DNA of 56,738 nucleotides from Candidatus Goldiibacteriota bacterium (GTDB taxonomy: Bacteria > Oederibacteriota > PGYV01 > DYJU01). How positions within the stretch are numbered: position 1 is the stretch's first letter; each line of letters begins with the position of its first letter. The notes beneath the pieces were generated by a model. The model made no database searches. It was not told where the DNA came from and worked only from the letters and a program-made list of their open reading frames with translations. Of the stretch, positions 35,834 through 44,261 are shown piece by piece. The DNA lies in the NCBI GenBank assembly GCA_938034975.1, contig CALHNI010000004.1, positions 1-56,738 of the forward strand, in the 5' to 3' direction. A program made the position numbers and the translations under genes.

Positions 35834-35922
35834 TGGTGCCGGAGGTCGGATTTGAACCGACATGTTCGTAAACGAACGGGAGATTTTGAGTCTCCTGTGT
35901 CTGCCAGTTTCACCACTCCGGC
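35834..35922 (-). tRNA. tRNA-Leu (CAA)
   Basis: Read on the minus strand, GCCGGAG pairs with CTCCGGC in the acceptor arm. The anticodon stem GGAGA/TCTCC encloses CTCAAAA, giving CAA (plus-strand 35886-35888). There is a long variable arm (class II), a GGTTCAAATCC T-arm and an encoded CCA at the 3' end. Confidence 0.96.
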
Positions 35923-35935
35923 ATCACTTTTTATA

Positions 35936-35963
35936 ATTATAAATGATTTAATTATTTTGTCAA
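35936..35963 (-). promoter_or_regulatory. Sigma-70 promoter of tRNA-Leu(CAA)-pilZ-DUF2723
   Basis: On the minus strand: perfect TTGACA (35958-35963), a 16-nt spacer and perfect TATAAT (35936-35941), about 14 bases before the tRNA 5' end. With no terminator visible after the tRNA, it probably also drives the PilZ gene. Confidence 0.78.
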
Positions 35964-35969
35964 ATAAAA

Positions 35970-35998
35970 TTGATTTTATTTTAAAAATAAGTTAAAAT
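35970..35998 (+). promoter_or_regulatory. Probable promoter of the NfeD-slipin-cinA run
   Basis: TTGATT (35970-35975), a 17-nt spacer and TAAAAT (35993-35998) lie 39 bases before the start at 36038. It is divergent from the tRNA promoter, with the two -35 boxes only 6 nt apart. Confidence 0.55.
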
Positions 35999-36037
35999 AA
36001 TCCCACAAAATAAGATACTTTAAAAGGAGAAAAACGG

Positions 36038-37321
36038 ATGCGAATAATAATTTTTTTTATAACAATGATACTTCTTTTAATTTCAAATATTTTCTCAAAT
36101 TCTGAATTTTATCATCTTGAAGTAAAAGGTATTATTGATGCTGCAATTGCTGATTACATTGTAAAAAGTATAGATAAAGCAGAAAAAGAAAATATTCAGG
36201 GAATAATAATTGAAATGGATACACCTGGCGGACTTATGAAATCAATGCGCACAATTGTTGACAGAATTTTAGCGAGTAAAATACCAATAATCACTTATGT
36301 GTCTCCCAAAGGAGCAAGGGCAGCATCTGCCGGGACTTTTATATTACTTTCGTCTCATATTGCAGCAATGGCAGAAGGAACAAATATAGGAACAGCAAGT
36401 CCAATTGATTTTGCAGGAAATAAAGCTTCTGAAAAAATAACAAATGATTCAATTGCTTACATAAAAAATCTTGCCCGGTTAAAAGGGAAAAATCAAAAAT
36501 GGGCAGAAGATGCAATTATTAAAAATGTTTCTTCATCAGAGATAGAAGCATTAAAAGAAAAAGTTATAGATGTAATTGCAAAAGATATTGATGACCTTTT
36601 AAAAAAAATAAATGAAAAACAAATTGAAATAGAAAATAAAAAAATAAAAATAAAAACTGAAAATTATACTATAAAAAAAATAGAACCTTCTTTAAAGCAT
36701 AAATTTCTTCATGCTTTGACAGATCCAAATATCTCTTATATATTGTTTATTATTGGTATATATGGAATAGTATATGAACTTGCGCATCCAGGGGCTTTTT
36801 TGCCAGGAGTTGCAGGTGCTATTTCACTTGTTCTTGCCTTTATTGGATTTGACAGTATTCCTATAAATACAGCAGGACTCATACTTATTGTTCTCGCTAT
36901 TATATTTTTTATTGTAGAAGCAATGACACCTACTTTTGGCGCATGGACCATAGGAGGAGTCATATCATTAGGTTTGGGCTCTGTGCTTTTATTTCCGAGT
37001 AGAAAATTAGGTGAGTCCTGGGGTGCTTCTTATTGGATTATTGCATTTATGATGATTTTAACTGTTTTTATTGTTGGAATTGTTCTTGTTGCAATAATTA
37101 AAGCACAGAGAAAAAAAAGAATAATTGGGAAAGAAAATTTAGTCGGACTTAAAGGAATAGCAATCTCAGATATTTTTGAATCAGGGGTTGCAAATATTGG
37201 TGGAGAAGATTGGCAGGCATATTCAGATGAGAAAATAAAAAAAAGGGATATAGTTGAAGTTATTAATGTGGAAGGGATCAAATTAAAAGTTAAAAAAATT
37301 GAAAAAAACAAGGAGGTATGA
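36038..37321 (+). CDS. NfeD family membrane-bound serine protease
   Basis: This 427-residue long-form NfeD has a signal peptide (1-21), a ClpP-like protease domain (about 25-215), four membrane segments (about 230-355), and a C-terminal OB-like NfeD domain (from about 367: GLKGIAISDIFESG). The catalytic serine is Ser97 in ARAASAGTFI; DTPGGLMKSM is the oxyanion-side motif. In archaea such proteases cleave the C-terminus of the partner stomatin. The partner gene begins 3 bases downstream. Confidence 0.93.
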   Translation: MRIIIFFITMILLLISNIFSNSEFYHLEVKGIIDAAIADYIVKSIDKAEKENIQGIIIEMDTPGGLMKSMRTIVDRILASKIPIITYVSPKGARAASAGTFILLSSHIAAMAEGTNIGTASPIDFAGNKASEKITNDSIAYIKNLARLKGKNQKWAEDAIIKNVSSSEIEALKEKVIDVIAKDIDDLLKKINEKQIEIENKKIKIKTENYTIKKIEPSLKHKFLHALTDPNISYILFIIGIYGIVYELAHPGAFLPGVAGAISLVLAFIGFDSIPINTAGLILIVLAIIFFIVEAMTPTFGAWTIGGVISLGLGSVLLFPSRKLGESWGASYWIIAFMMILTVFIVGIVLVAIIKAQRKKRIIGKENLVGLKGIAISDIFESGVANIGGEDWQAYSDEKIKKRDIVEVINVEGIKLKVKKIEKNKEV

Positions 37322-37324
37322 AAA

Positions 37325-38179
37325 ATGTTTGGATGGCTCATTTTGCTTTTTATTTTACTTTTTATGGTTTTTCCTTCATTTTTAAAAGTAGTGCCTGAGT
37401 ATAAAAGAGTGGTTGTTTTCAGATTGGGAAGATGCATCGGAGACAAAGGACCAGGGTTAGTCATTATTATTCCTGTAATTGATCAGATTGTTTGGGTTGA
37501 TTTAAGGGAACTTTTTCTTGAAATACCCGGGCAGACCTGTATTACAAAAGATAATGCTCCAATTAATATAGATTTTTTAATTTACTGGAAAGTAATAGAT
37601 CCGGTAAAAAGTGTTGTTCAGGTAAGCAATTTTGCAGGAGCATCCCAGGGGATTGCAACAACGACTTTGCGTGCCGTTGTTGGAGATATTTATTTAGATG
37701 ATATTTTAGCTAAAAGAGAGCAGATAAACATTCAGTTACGTTCAAAATTAGACGAAGTAACAGAAAGATGGGGAGTCAAAATAACATCTGTTGAAATAAG
37801 AGAAATAATTCCACCGCGAGAAATACAGGAAGCAATGAATAAACAAATGTCAGCAGAAAGAACAAGAAGAGCAGTTGTAACAGAAGCAGAAGGTCAAAAA
37901 ACAGCAGCAATTACAGTTGCCGAAGGTCAAAAACAATCAGAAATATTAAAAGCAGAAGGTGAAAAACAGGCACAGATTTTAAGGGCAGATGGTTATGCCC
38001 AGGCATTGAAAACTATTTTTGCAGCAGCAAAAGAAATAGATTCTAAAACAATGCTTATCCAGTATTTTGAAGCATTAAAACAACTCGGTTCCAAAGATTC
38101 TACAAAATTTGTGATTCCGATGGAATTTACAAGTTTAATTGAGCCAATAATAAATAAAGCAAAAGAATCATTAAAATGA
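37325..38179 (+). CDS. Slipin/stomatin-like SPFH membrane protein
   Basis: This 284-residue protein has one N-terminal membrane segment, the SPFH domain (about 22-180: VPEYKRVVVFRLGRC, VIIPVIDQIVWVDLR, ITSVEIREIIPPREIQEAM), and an Ala/Glu-rich coiled coil with repeated EAEGQK-type units (about 190-240). It is the usual NfeD partner, forming membrane scaffolds and probably acting in membrane quality control. Its stop overlaps cinA by 4 nt. Confidence 0.94.
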   Translation: MFGWLILLFILLFMVFPSFLKVVPEYKRVVVFRLGRCIGDKGPGLVIIIPVIDQIVWVDLRELFLEIPGQTCITKDNAPINIDFLIYWKVIDPVKSVVQVSNFAGASQGIATTTLRAVVGDIYLDDILAKREQINIQLRSKLDEVTERWGVKITSVEIREIIPPREIQEAMNKQMSAERTRRAVVTEAEGQKTAAITVAEGQKQSEILKAEGEKQAQILRADGYAQALKTIFAAAKEIDSKTMLIQYFEALKQLGSKDSTKFVIPMEFTSLIEPIINKAKESLK

Positions 38180-39423
38180 AGGCAGAAGTAATAACAGTTG
38201 GGACTGAACTTTTGTTAGGACAGATAATTGATACAAATTCAGTTTATCTAAGCCGCAAACTGGCAGAAATCGGGATTGATTTATTTTTTAAAACAACAGT
38301 TGGGGATAATATAGAAAGATTAAAAAAAGCAATGGAAATTGCTGAAAGTCGTGCAGATATAATCATTTTGACTGGTGGATTAGGACCTACAGTTGATGAT
38401 ATAACACGGCAGGCAGTTTCAGAATTTACAGGTAAAAAATTAATTTTTAATAATGATATACTTTTAAGAATAAATGAATTTTTTAAAAATAGAAATATTG
38501 AAATGCCTGAATGTAATAAGATTCAGGCATTTTTACCGGATAGTGCATTGATTATTGAAAATAAAGTAGGAACAGCCCCGGGGTTTATCCTTGAACATAA
38601 TTCAAAAATAATCATAGTAATGCCTGGTGTCCCAGCTGAAATGCATCCTATGATGGAAAATGTTGTTATACCCTTTCTTCTTAAAAAAGAGGGTTATTTA
38701 AAAAACGTTATAAAATATAAAATATTAAAAGTAACAGGTTTGCCTGAATCAGAAGTAAATGACAGGATAAAAGATATTTTTGAAAATTCAAATAATCCTT
38801 CAATAGGTGTGCTTGCTCATCAGACAGAAATAGATATAAGAATCACAGCAAAAGCAGAAGATGAAAAAAAAGCAGATGAAATGATTGAAAAAATGAAAAA
38901 AGAAATTTATAACAGGTTAGGTGAAAATATTTTTGCAGAAGATGATGAAATATTAGAAGGTAAAGTTGCGGAGTTATTATTAAAAAATAATTTGAAAATA
39001 TCAGTGGCTGAGTCATGCACAGCAGGACTTTTATCATTCAGATTAACTAATATACCGGGTAGTTCCAGATATTTTATGGGCGGAGTAAATGTTTATTCAA
39101 ATTATGCAAAAACAGAAATACTTGGTGTTAATAAGGATACTTTGGAAAGATACGGAGCAGTAAGTGAACAATGTGCAAAAGAACTTGCAATAAATTGCAG
39201 GAAAAAATTCAAAGCCGATATAGGTGTTTCAATAACTGGTATTGCAGGTCCTGAGGGTGGCACAAAAGAAAAACCTGTTGGTCTTGTATTTTCTTGTATA
39301 GATTTTAAAGAAAATATATATTCATTTAAATACAATTTTTCAGGAAATAGAGAGGTTATCCGGGCAAGAGCAGTTCAGATGGCACTTTTTAACCTTTATA
39401 AATTATTAAAAGGGAGCAATTAA
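38176..39423 (+). CDS. cinA: CinA: nicotinamide-nucleotide amidase with MoCF-like N-terminal domain
   Basis: This is full-length CinA, 415 residues. The N-terminal COG1058/MoCF domain (EVITVGTELLLGQIIDTN, LTGGLGPTVDDITR, MPGVPAEMHPM) is a proposed ADP-ribose pyrophosphatase. The C-terminal amidase domain (about 255-410) has SVAESCTAGLLSFRLTNIPG, YSNYAKTEILGV and SITGIAGPEGGTKEKPVGLV. It takes part in pyridine-nucleotide salvage; the competence link of the name is historical. It overlaps the slipin gene by 4 nt. Confidence 0.95.
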   Translation: MKAEVITVGTELLLGQIIDTNSVYLSRKLAEIGIDLFFKTTVGDNIERLKKAMEIAESRADIIILTGGLGPTVDDITRQAVSEFTGKKLIFNNDILLRINEFFKNRNIEMPECNKIQAFLPDSALIIENKVGTAPGFILEHNSKIIIVMPGVPAEMHPMMENVVIPFLLKKEGYLKNVIKYKILKVTGLPESEVNDRIKDIFENSNNPSIGVLAHQTEIDIRITAKAEDEKKADEMIEKMKKEIYNRLGENIFAEDDEILEGKVAELLLKNNLKISVAESCTAGLLSFRLTNIPGSSRYFMGGVNVYSNYAKTEILGVNKDTLERYGAVSEQCAKELAINCRKKFKADIGVSITGIAGPEGGTKEKPVGLVFSCIDFKENIYSFKYNFSGNREVIRARAVQMALFNLYKLLKGSN

Positions 39424-39425
39424 AA

Positions 39426-40985
39426 TTGACAGATAGCAGTAATGCTGAAAATAAATGGAAGTATTTAAATGAACCTTTAAAATCCAGATTAAGAAAAAAC
39501 AGCATATCAAATATAATTTTTTTTCTTGTAACCTTTCCAATACTTTTTATAGTAACTCCTATAATATTAAAATTTGTTGGAAAAGAAATTTATGGTGTAT
39601 GGGCATTAACAGGAACTATACTTGTTTTTGTTGAATTAATCGGGGGGCTGCAGTCATCTACCGCACTTGGTATTGTAATACCAGAATATGAACCTGAAAA
39701 ACAAAACAGAGAGATAAATGAAATAATAAATACCTTTTTTGTTTTTTACTTTATAAATGGAATTATTTTGTGCATTTTATATTTTATTTCTGAAAATTTT
39801 TTAATAAATACATTTTTTAAAGTAAAAGAAACAGAATTAAATACTGTAAGATTTGTACTTTCAGTAAGTTTTTATTTATTTATAGTTAATTTTATTTTAA
39901 CCGGATATGCTCACCTCCTTGCTTCGTTTAATATAACTTATGTTCACAATATATTGCATATAATAATAGGTTATATGCGTTTGGGGCTTATGGTATATTT
40001 TTTATTTAAAGGTTTTGGTATTAACGGTGTGGTTGTTATTCAAATGCTAACAACGATTTTTGAAACGCTATTGATTATTATAATAACAAAAAAAATGTTT
40101 CCTGCTTTTAAAATAAATCCTTTGCTTTTTAAAATTAATAAATTAAAACTTCTGCTTTCTTTAAGTGTGAAAATATTTATAACGCGGGCAGCTGCTCTTG
40201 TTAATTATAATTTTGATAAACTTGTTTTAGGTTATCTTTTAAATCCTGTCACGGTTTCTTATTACCAGATAGGTGCAAGTATAACAAAATATATAGCAAC
40301 TATACCGGATATGCTTGGTATGCCTTCTTTGCTTCCTGCTGCTGCTGAACTTAAATCAAAAAACAAAAATGAAAAAATTTTAATTTTATATAACAAAGCA
40401 AATAAATACATTTTATTTACGGCTATATTTTTATCAGCAGGCATACTCATATTTGGAAAAGAATTTTTAAATCTATGGTTAGGTATGGGCTATGAAGATG
40501 CATATACAGTTATGATATTTTTATGTATAGGTTACACATATAACCTTGCAGGATACGCTCCTGTTTTTATTTTAAATGGAATGGGAAAACTAAATGAACC
40601 AATGCTTGCATCAATAATAACTGCTGTTATAAATATTATATTAAGCACATTGCTTGCAATTAAATACGGTTTAAAAGGAGCATTAACCGGAACAGTAATT
40701 TCAATGTTTATTGGAGCAACAGTGTTATTTATAATTTTTTATAAAATAACAGGATATATGGTTGAATTTAAAAAAATATTTGTAAAGCCCGTTATTGCAG
40801 GTTTGCTTGCTTATGTCCCGGTTTATTTTATCAATACAAATCTGAAGGCAGAAAATTCCTTGACTTTATTTTCGGGAAAGATAATATTATTTACACTGGT
40901 TTTTATTATTTTTATTTTTGTATTTAAATATTTTGATAAAACAGATATGGAATTATTAAAAGTGAAATTTTTAAAAAAAAGTTAA
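39426..40985 (+). CDS. Polysaccharide flippase-like protein (MOP/Wzx family)
   Basis: This 519-residue protein has about 12-14 membrane helices spread evenly over the whole length and no soluble domain. The N-terminus (SNIIFFLVTFPILFIVTPII followed by KFVGKEIYGVWAL) and the later LGYLLNPVTVSYYQIG and LWLGMGYEDA are typical of MVF/Wzx oligosaccharide exporters. It would move lipid-linked glycans to the periplasmic face, fitting with the O-antigen-ligase-like protein at 19410-21248. The start is TTG with GGGAG upstream. It converges with the methyltransferase gene, overlapping by 4 nt. Confidence 0.85.
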   Translation: MTDSSNAENKWKYLNEPLKSRLRKNSISNIIFFLVTFPILFIVTPIILKFVGKEIYGVWALTGTILVFVELIGGLQSSTALGIVIPEYEPEKQNREINEIINTFFVFYFINGIILCILYFISENFLINTFFKVKETELNTVRFVLSVSFYLFIVNFILTGYAHLLASFNITYVHNILHIIIGYMRLGLMVYFLFKGFGINGVVVIQMLTTIFETLLIIIITKKMFPAFKINPLLFKINKLKLLLSLSVKIFITRAAALVNYNFDKLVLGYLLNPVTVSYYQIGASITKYIATIPDMLGMPSLLPAAAELKSKNKNEKILILYNKANKYILFTAIFLSAGILIFGKEFLNLWLGMGYEDAYTVMIFLCIGYTYNLAGYAPVFILNGMGKLNEPMLASIITAVINIILSTLLAIKYGLKGALTGTVISMFIGATVLFIIFYKITGYMVEFKKIFVKPVIAGLLAYVPVYFINTNLKAENSLTLFSGKIILFTLVFIIFIFVFKYFDKTDMELLKVKFLKKS

Positions 40986-41560
40986 GGTTTTTGTGCGATG
41001 ATGAAATAATCAGGGGCTTCAATAGGTAAACCGGTTATTAAACTTCTTAATTTTCTTATAAGTTTTTTATGCAATGAATTATCCCAACTGTCATTATCAG
41101 GCCCTTTTTTTATTATTTTAAATCCGATTTTTTCTAATTCAAAAATTATTCCAACAGCAGAATAAGGTCTTTTATGTTCAAATTCAACCCAGAAATCATA
41201 AGTTGCAACATTTATATTTTTAAGATTAGGGAAAATTATAATAAATAATCCGTTTTGACGGAGTGATTCAAAGGACTTTTTAAAAATTGAAATAACTTTT
41301 TCAGGTTCAAAATGTTCTATTATATGTCTGGCGTAAATTAAATCAAATTTTTTTTTATTTTTTTTAAAAAAAGTTATAATATCAGATTTTTTTACATGAG
41401 GAGAAGAAGGATTAATATCTATTGATAAAATATTTTTTGCAAATGGTTTGCATAAAAATACAAATTCACCATTTCCACCACCAAGTTCTAGAACATCTTT
41501 ATTTTGGGTAAGCAAGGCGAATTTTTTTTGTTTTAATAATGAATTCTTGTCAGGAATCAT
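40982..41560 (-). CDS. Class I SAM-dependent methyltransferase
   Basis: This 192-residue methyltransferase has motif I VLELGGGNGEFVFL, an acidic end of strand 2 (ILSIDINP), and the post-motif IYARHIIEHFEPEKV typical of Methyltransf_11/23 enzymes. The substrate is unknown; neighbours suggest a sugar or lipid in surface polysaccharide, but this is weak. The tRNA-Arg gene lies just upstream on the same strand (20 nt), so the two are probably co-transcribed. Confidence 0.82.
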   Translation of the reverse strand: MIPDKNSLLKQKKFALLTQNKDVLELGGGNGEFVFLCKPFAKNILSIDINPSSPHVKKSDIITFFKKNKKKFDLIYARHIIEHFEPEKVISIFKKSFESLRQNGLFIIIFPNLKNINVATYDFWVEFEHKRPYSAVGIIFELEKIGFKIIKKGPDNDSWDNSLHKKLIRKLRSLITGLPIEAPDYFIIAQKP

Positions 41561-41579
41561 AAATACTCCTTTTAAAAAC

Positions 41580-41655
41580 TGGCGCGCCCGGCAGGGATTG
41601 AACCTGCGGCCACCTGGTTCGTAGCCAGATGCTCTATCCGCTGAGCTACGGGCGC
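41580..41655 (-). tRNA. tRNA-Arg (ACG)
   Basis: On the minus strand the 76-nt gene starts GCGCCCG (acceptor arm, pairing with CGGGCGC), has D-arm GCTCAGCGGATAGAGC, and anticodon loop CTACGAA with ACG. The T-arm is GGTTCAATCC and CCA is encoded. A34 of this tRNA is the target of TadA (43535-44005). Confidence 0.96.
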
Positions 41656-41663
41656 TTTTATAA

Positions 41664-41691
41664 ATTATATAGCAGTTTTTTTTACTTTCAA
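41664..41691 (-). promoter_or_regulatory. Sigma-70 promoter of tRNA-Arg(ACG)
   Basis: On the minus strand: TTGAAA (41686-41691), a 16-nt spacer and perfect TATAAT (41664-41669), 8 nt before the tRNA 5' end. It lies just outside repeat copy B. Confidence 0.7.
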
Positions 41692-41707
41692 GAAAAATTA
41701 TATAACT

Positions 41708-41926
41708 AAAAATCGTGATAGAAGATTGCGATTTTCAGGAGAAAAACATACAAAATAATATTATTAAAGGAATAAAATATTTAAAACAACACTTTTGTTT
41801 TATTTAAAATAAAAGAACAGATGAATAAAAAAAGTAATGCATTATAAAAATGAAAATTTATTAATTAAAAATAATAAAAACAGTTTGTTTTACCGTAAAA
41901 ATGCGATTTCTAACGAGTTTTTACGG
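41708..41926 (+). repeat. Hairpin-ended repeat, copy B (complete)
   Basis: This is the best copy of a ~219-bp family. The left hairpin is AAAATCG (41709-41715)/CGATTTT (41729-41735), followed by CAGGAGAAAAAC. The right hairpin is CCGTAAAAA...TTTTTACGG (41893-41926). The internal AT-rich part includes AACAGATGAAT and AGTAATGCATTATAAAAAT, shared with copy A. There is no terminal inverted repeat or target duplication. The right hairpin overlaps the last codons and the stop of the Pif1-WYL gene. Hairpins at both ends recall IS200/IS605 ends. Confidence 0.75.
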
Positions 41927-43463
41927 ATATAGGTTTAATCTCCAAGATTCTATCAACTCTGAAAGTTCTTTCTTCGTTTCTTTTTTGGCAAAATGCTTTT
42001 AAACCGATAAAATTTTTGTTCAGGTATGACATTTCTCCAATCTGTAATGGTTTTATAATTCTTCTTGTTTTTTCATCATTATTTTTTAAATATGTTATTT
42101 CTAAATATGATTTTTTACAGATTGCCTGTTCTATTATAGCAATTTTGTCTTTTAAAGATAATTTTTTTTCAGAAAGTTTATATTGAAAAGAAGTTAAAAA
42201 TTTAACTATTCTATGATCCATTATGATATCTGTTTTTTGGAAAGGTCTTTTTAAACTGATACCTTCTAACGAAGTACATCTGCTTAATGCAACATATGTC
42301 TGTCCATGCGCAAATGTTCCTTTTCCAAGGTCAATTATGCATTCATCAAAGGTTTTACCCTGACTTTTATGTATTGTTATTGCCCATGCAAGTTTTATCG
42401 GATATTGAATAAATTTACCTGTAACTTTTGTTTCTATTCTGTTTAATTCTTCGTTATATTCGTATTTGAATAATTCCCAGATATATGGGATAATTTCAAC
42501 AATAAAGCCATTTTTTAATTTGATATAGATAATGTCAGGTTCGTAATTTTGGTGTTTTATATCAACAATTTGGCCAATTGTGCCGTTTATAAATAAACCA
42601 GACGGATGATTATAAAGCAACATGACCTGAGAATTTATGCATAAGTATAATTTCTCGTCAGTTGGATAAGAAGATTTTTCAAAATCACCTGTTATTTCAG
42701 CAGTATATTCATAAATTTTTTGGTTTAATTTTTTAAGACATACAAAATTTATCTGTTCTGCTTTTTTGTTTATTGTTGTTAAATAAACTTTAAGTCCTTT
42801 ATTTTTTAGTTTGGCATTTACCCTGGAATTTAAAATTTTTATTTGTTCTTCGGCAATAGTGTTATTTCTTATTGAGTTTAATATATTTATAAAATTTTCA
42901 TCTTTTTGTCTGTATATTTTTTCAAGTTCAATAAATTCCATTTCAATTTCATTAAAAACTTTTGAATCAAAAAAATATGGGCTTTTATAAAAATTATTAA
43001 AAATTTCTTTTTCGGATGATGTAACGACAGGTGGTAATTGATATAAATCACCAATAAAAATCATCTGAATTCCACTGAAAGGTAATTTTTTATTTTTTCC
43101 GTTTAATTTTAAAAAAGCATTTATACAATCAAGTAAATCAGCCCTTACCATGGATATCTCATCAATTACAATAGCATCCAGTTTTTTATAAATTTTTGAG
43201 GCTTTTTGGCTTAATTTTTTCACTTTTTCAACAGTAATATCTGGCTTAAAATAAAAAAATGAATGTATTGTTGCACCATTTACATTTATTGCAGCAGCTC
43301 CTGTAGGTGCTAATACAACAATGTTTTTTTTCGTAGTTTGTCTGAAATAATTAAGAAGGGTTGATTTACCAGTGCCTGCTTTTCCAGTTATGAAAACATG
43401 TTTACCTGTATTTTCAAGTAAATCTATTGCTTTTTTAAATTGCTCATTGAATTCAATATTCAT
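41910..43463 (-). CDS. Pif1-type DNA helicase with C-terminal WYL domain
   Basis: This 517-residue SF1B helicase has Walker A GKAGTGKSTLLNYF (about 26-39), Walker B VIDEISMVRADLLD, FIGDLYQLPPVV (motif III region), and late motifs VTGKFIQYPIKLAWAITIHK followed by SQGKTFDE, and YVALSRC. The last ~80 residues form a WYL domain (LEITYLKNN, RRIIKPLQIG, FIGLKAFCQKRNEERTFRVD). This architecture is known in Thermotoga Pif1. The role is probably replication-fork or G-quadruplex maintenance, with WYL as a nucleic-acid or ligand sensor. The final Val-Lys-Thr-Arg-stop is encoded by the hairpin of repeat copy B, so the natural C-terminus was altered. Confidence 0.9.
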   Translation of the reverse strand: MNIEFNEQFKKAIDLLENTGKHVFITGKAGTGKSTLLNYFRQTTKKNIVVLAPTGAAAINVNGATIHSFFYFKPDITVEKVKKLSQKASKIYKKLDAIVIDEISMVRADLLDCINAFLKLNGKNKKLPFSGIQMIFIGDLYQLPPVVTSSEKEIFNNFYKSPYFFDSKVFNEIEMEFIELEKIYRQKDENFINILNSIRNNTIAEEQIKILNSRVNAKLKNKGLKVYLTTINKKAEQINFVCLKKLNQKIYEYTAEITGDFEKSSYPTDEKLYLCINSQVMLLYNHPSGLFINGTIGQIVDIKHQNYEPDIIYIKLKNGFIVEIIPYIWELFKYEYNEELNRIETKVTGKFIQYPIKLAWAITIHKSQGKTFDECIIDLGKGTFAHGQTYVALSRCTSLEGISLKRPFQKTDIIMDHRIVKFLTSFQYKLSEKKLSLKDKIAIIEQAICKKSYLEITYLKNNDEKTRRIIKPLQIGEMSYLNKNFIGLKAFCQKRNEERTFRVDRILEIKPISVKTR

Positions 43464-43534
43464 AGCAAATTAACTATAACATAAATTAGATTTAAGTTTA
43501 ATATAAATATTTTATATGATATACTTTAAATGAT

Positions 43535-44005
43535 ATGAAAAAAGATGAATATTTTATGAGATTAGCACTTAAAGAAGCAAAAAAAGCATATGTGAAAGAT
43601 GAGGTCCCCATAGGCGCTATTATTGTAAAAAATGGCAAGATAATTGCAAAAGCGCATAACTTAATAAAAAAATTAAAAGATCCGACAGCACATGCAGAAA
43701 TTCTTGCTATAAAAAAAGCAGGGAAAATTCTTGGTAATGAAAGATTGATTGGAACAACATTATATACTACTTTAGAACCATGCGCAATGTGCGCAGGAGC
43801 AATAATTTTAGCAAGGATTGACAGGTTAGTATTTGGACCACAGGATTTAAAAACAGGTGCATGCGGAAGTGTTTTTAAAATAATAAATAATAAAAAAAAT
43901 AATCATAAAGTTAAAGTTAGAAAAAATATTTTAAAAGAAGAATGTGCTGATATAATAAAAAAATTTTTTAGAGAAAAAAGGGAAAAAAGCCAGATAATTT
44001 TTTAA
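43535..44005 (+). CDS. tadA: tRNA adenosine(34) deaminase TadA
   Basis: TadA converts A34 to inosine in tRNA-Arg(ACG). The 156-residue zinc deaminase has HAE (His53, Glu55) and PCAMCAGAI (Cys83, Cys86), plus FGPQDLKTGACGSV. The substrate tRNA gene is about 2 kb away at 41580-41655. There is no Shine-Dalgarno before the ATG, and a TATACT box (43520-43525) lies only 9 nt upstream, so a nearly leaderless mRNA is possible. The tRNA-Ser gene starts 4 bases after the stop. Confidence 0.95.
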   Translation: MKKDEYFMRLALKEAKKAYVKDEVPIGAIIVKNGKIIAKAHNLIKKLKDPTAHAEILAIKKAGKILGNERLIGTTLYTTLEPCAMCAGAIILARIDRLVFGPQDLKTGACGSVFKIINNKKNNHKVKVRKNILKEECADIIKKFFREKREKSQIIF

Positions 44006-44009
44006 AAAA

Positions 44010-44099
44010 GGAGAGGTGGCTGAGTGGTTGAAAGCGTCCGACTCGAAATCGGATATACCATTTCTGGTATCGCGGGTTCAAATCCCGCCCTCTCCGCCA
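44010..44099 (+). tRNA. tRNA-Ser (CGA)
   Basis: Acceptor GGAGAGG pairs with CCTCTCC-like CCTCTCC 3' sequence. The D-arm is GGCTGAGTGGTTGAAAGC, the anticodon loop CTCGAAA has CGA at 44044-44046, and there is a long variable arm (TACCA/TGGTA). The T-arm is GGTTCAAATCC, the discriminator is G and CCA is encoded at 44097-44099. It has no separate promoter and is probably processed from the tadA transcript. Confidence 0.95.
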
Positions 44100-44261
44100 G
44101 GAATTTAAATAAATATAAATGCGTGAGAATATTTATCATAAGTAGATAAAATATTATGCCCGATGAAATAATTAGTTAAAATCAATTTGTGTTAGATTGT
44201 GTTTGGCATACTGGAAGAAACAATAATAAACTTATTAGTATTTTTTATCATGGATTTAAAA

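Noticed and set aside
36038-38179. NfeD-slipin pair as a novel system
   Set aside because: It is a well-known conserved operon in bacteria and archaea.
41910-43463. Pif1-WYL fusion as a new architecture or defence gene
   Set aside because: Pif1 helicases with C-terminal WYL domains are already described (Thermotoga), and no other defence genes are nearby.
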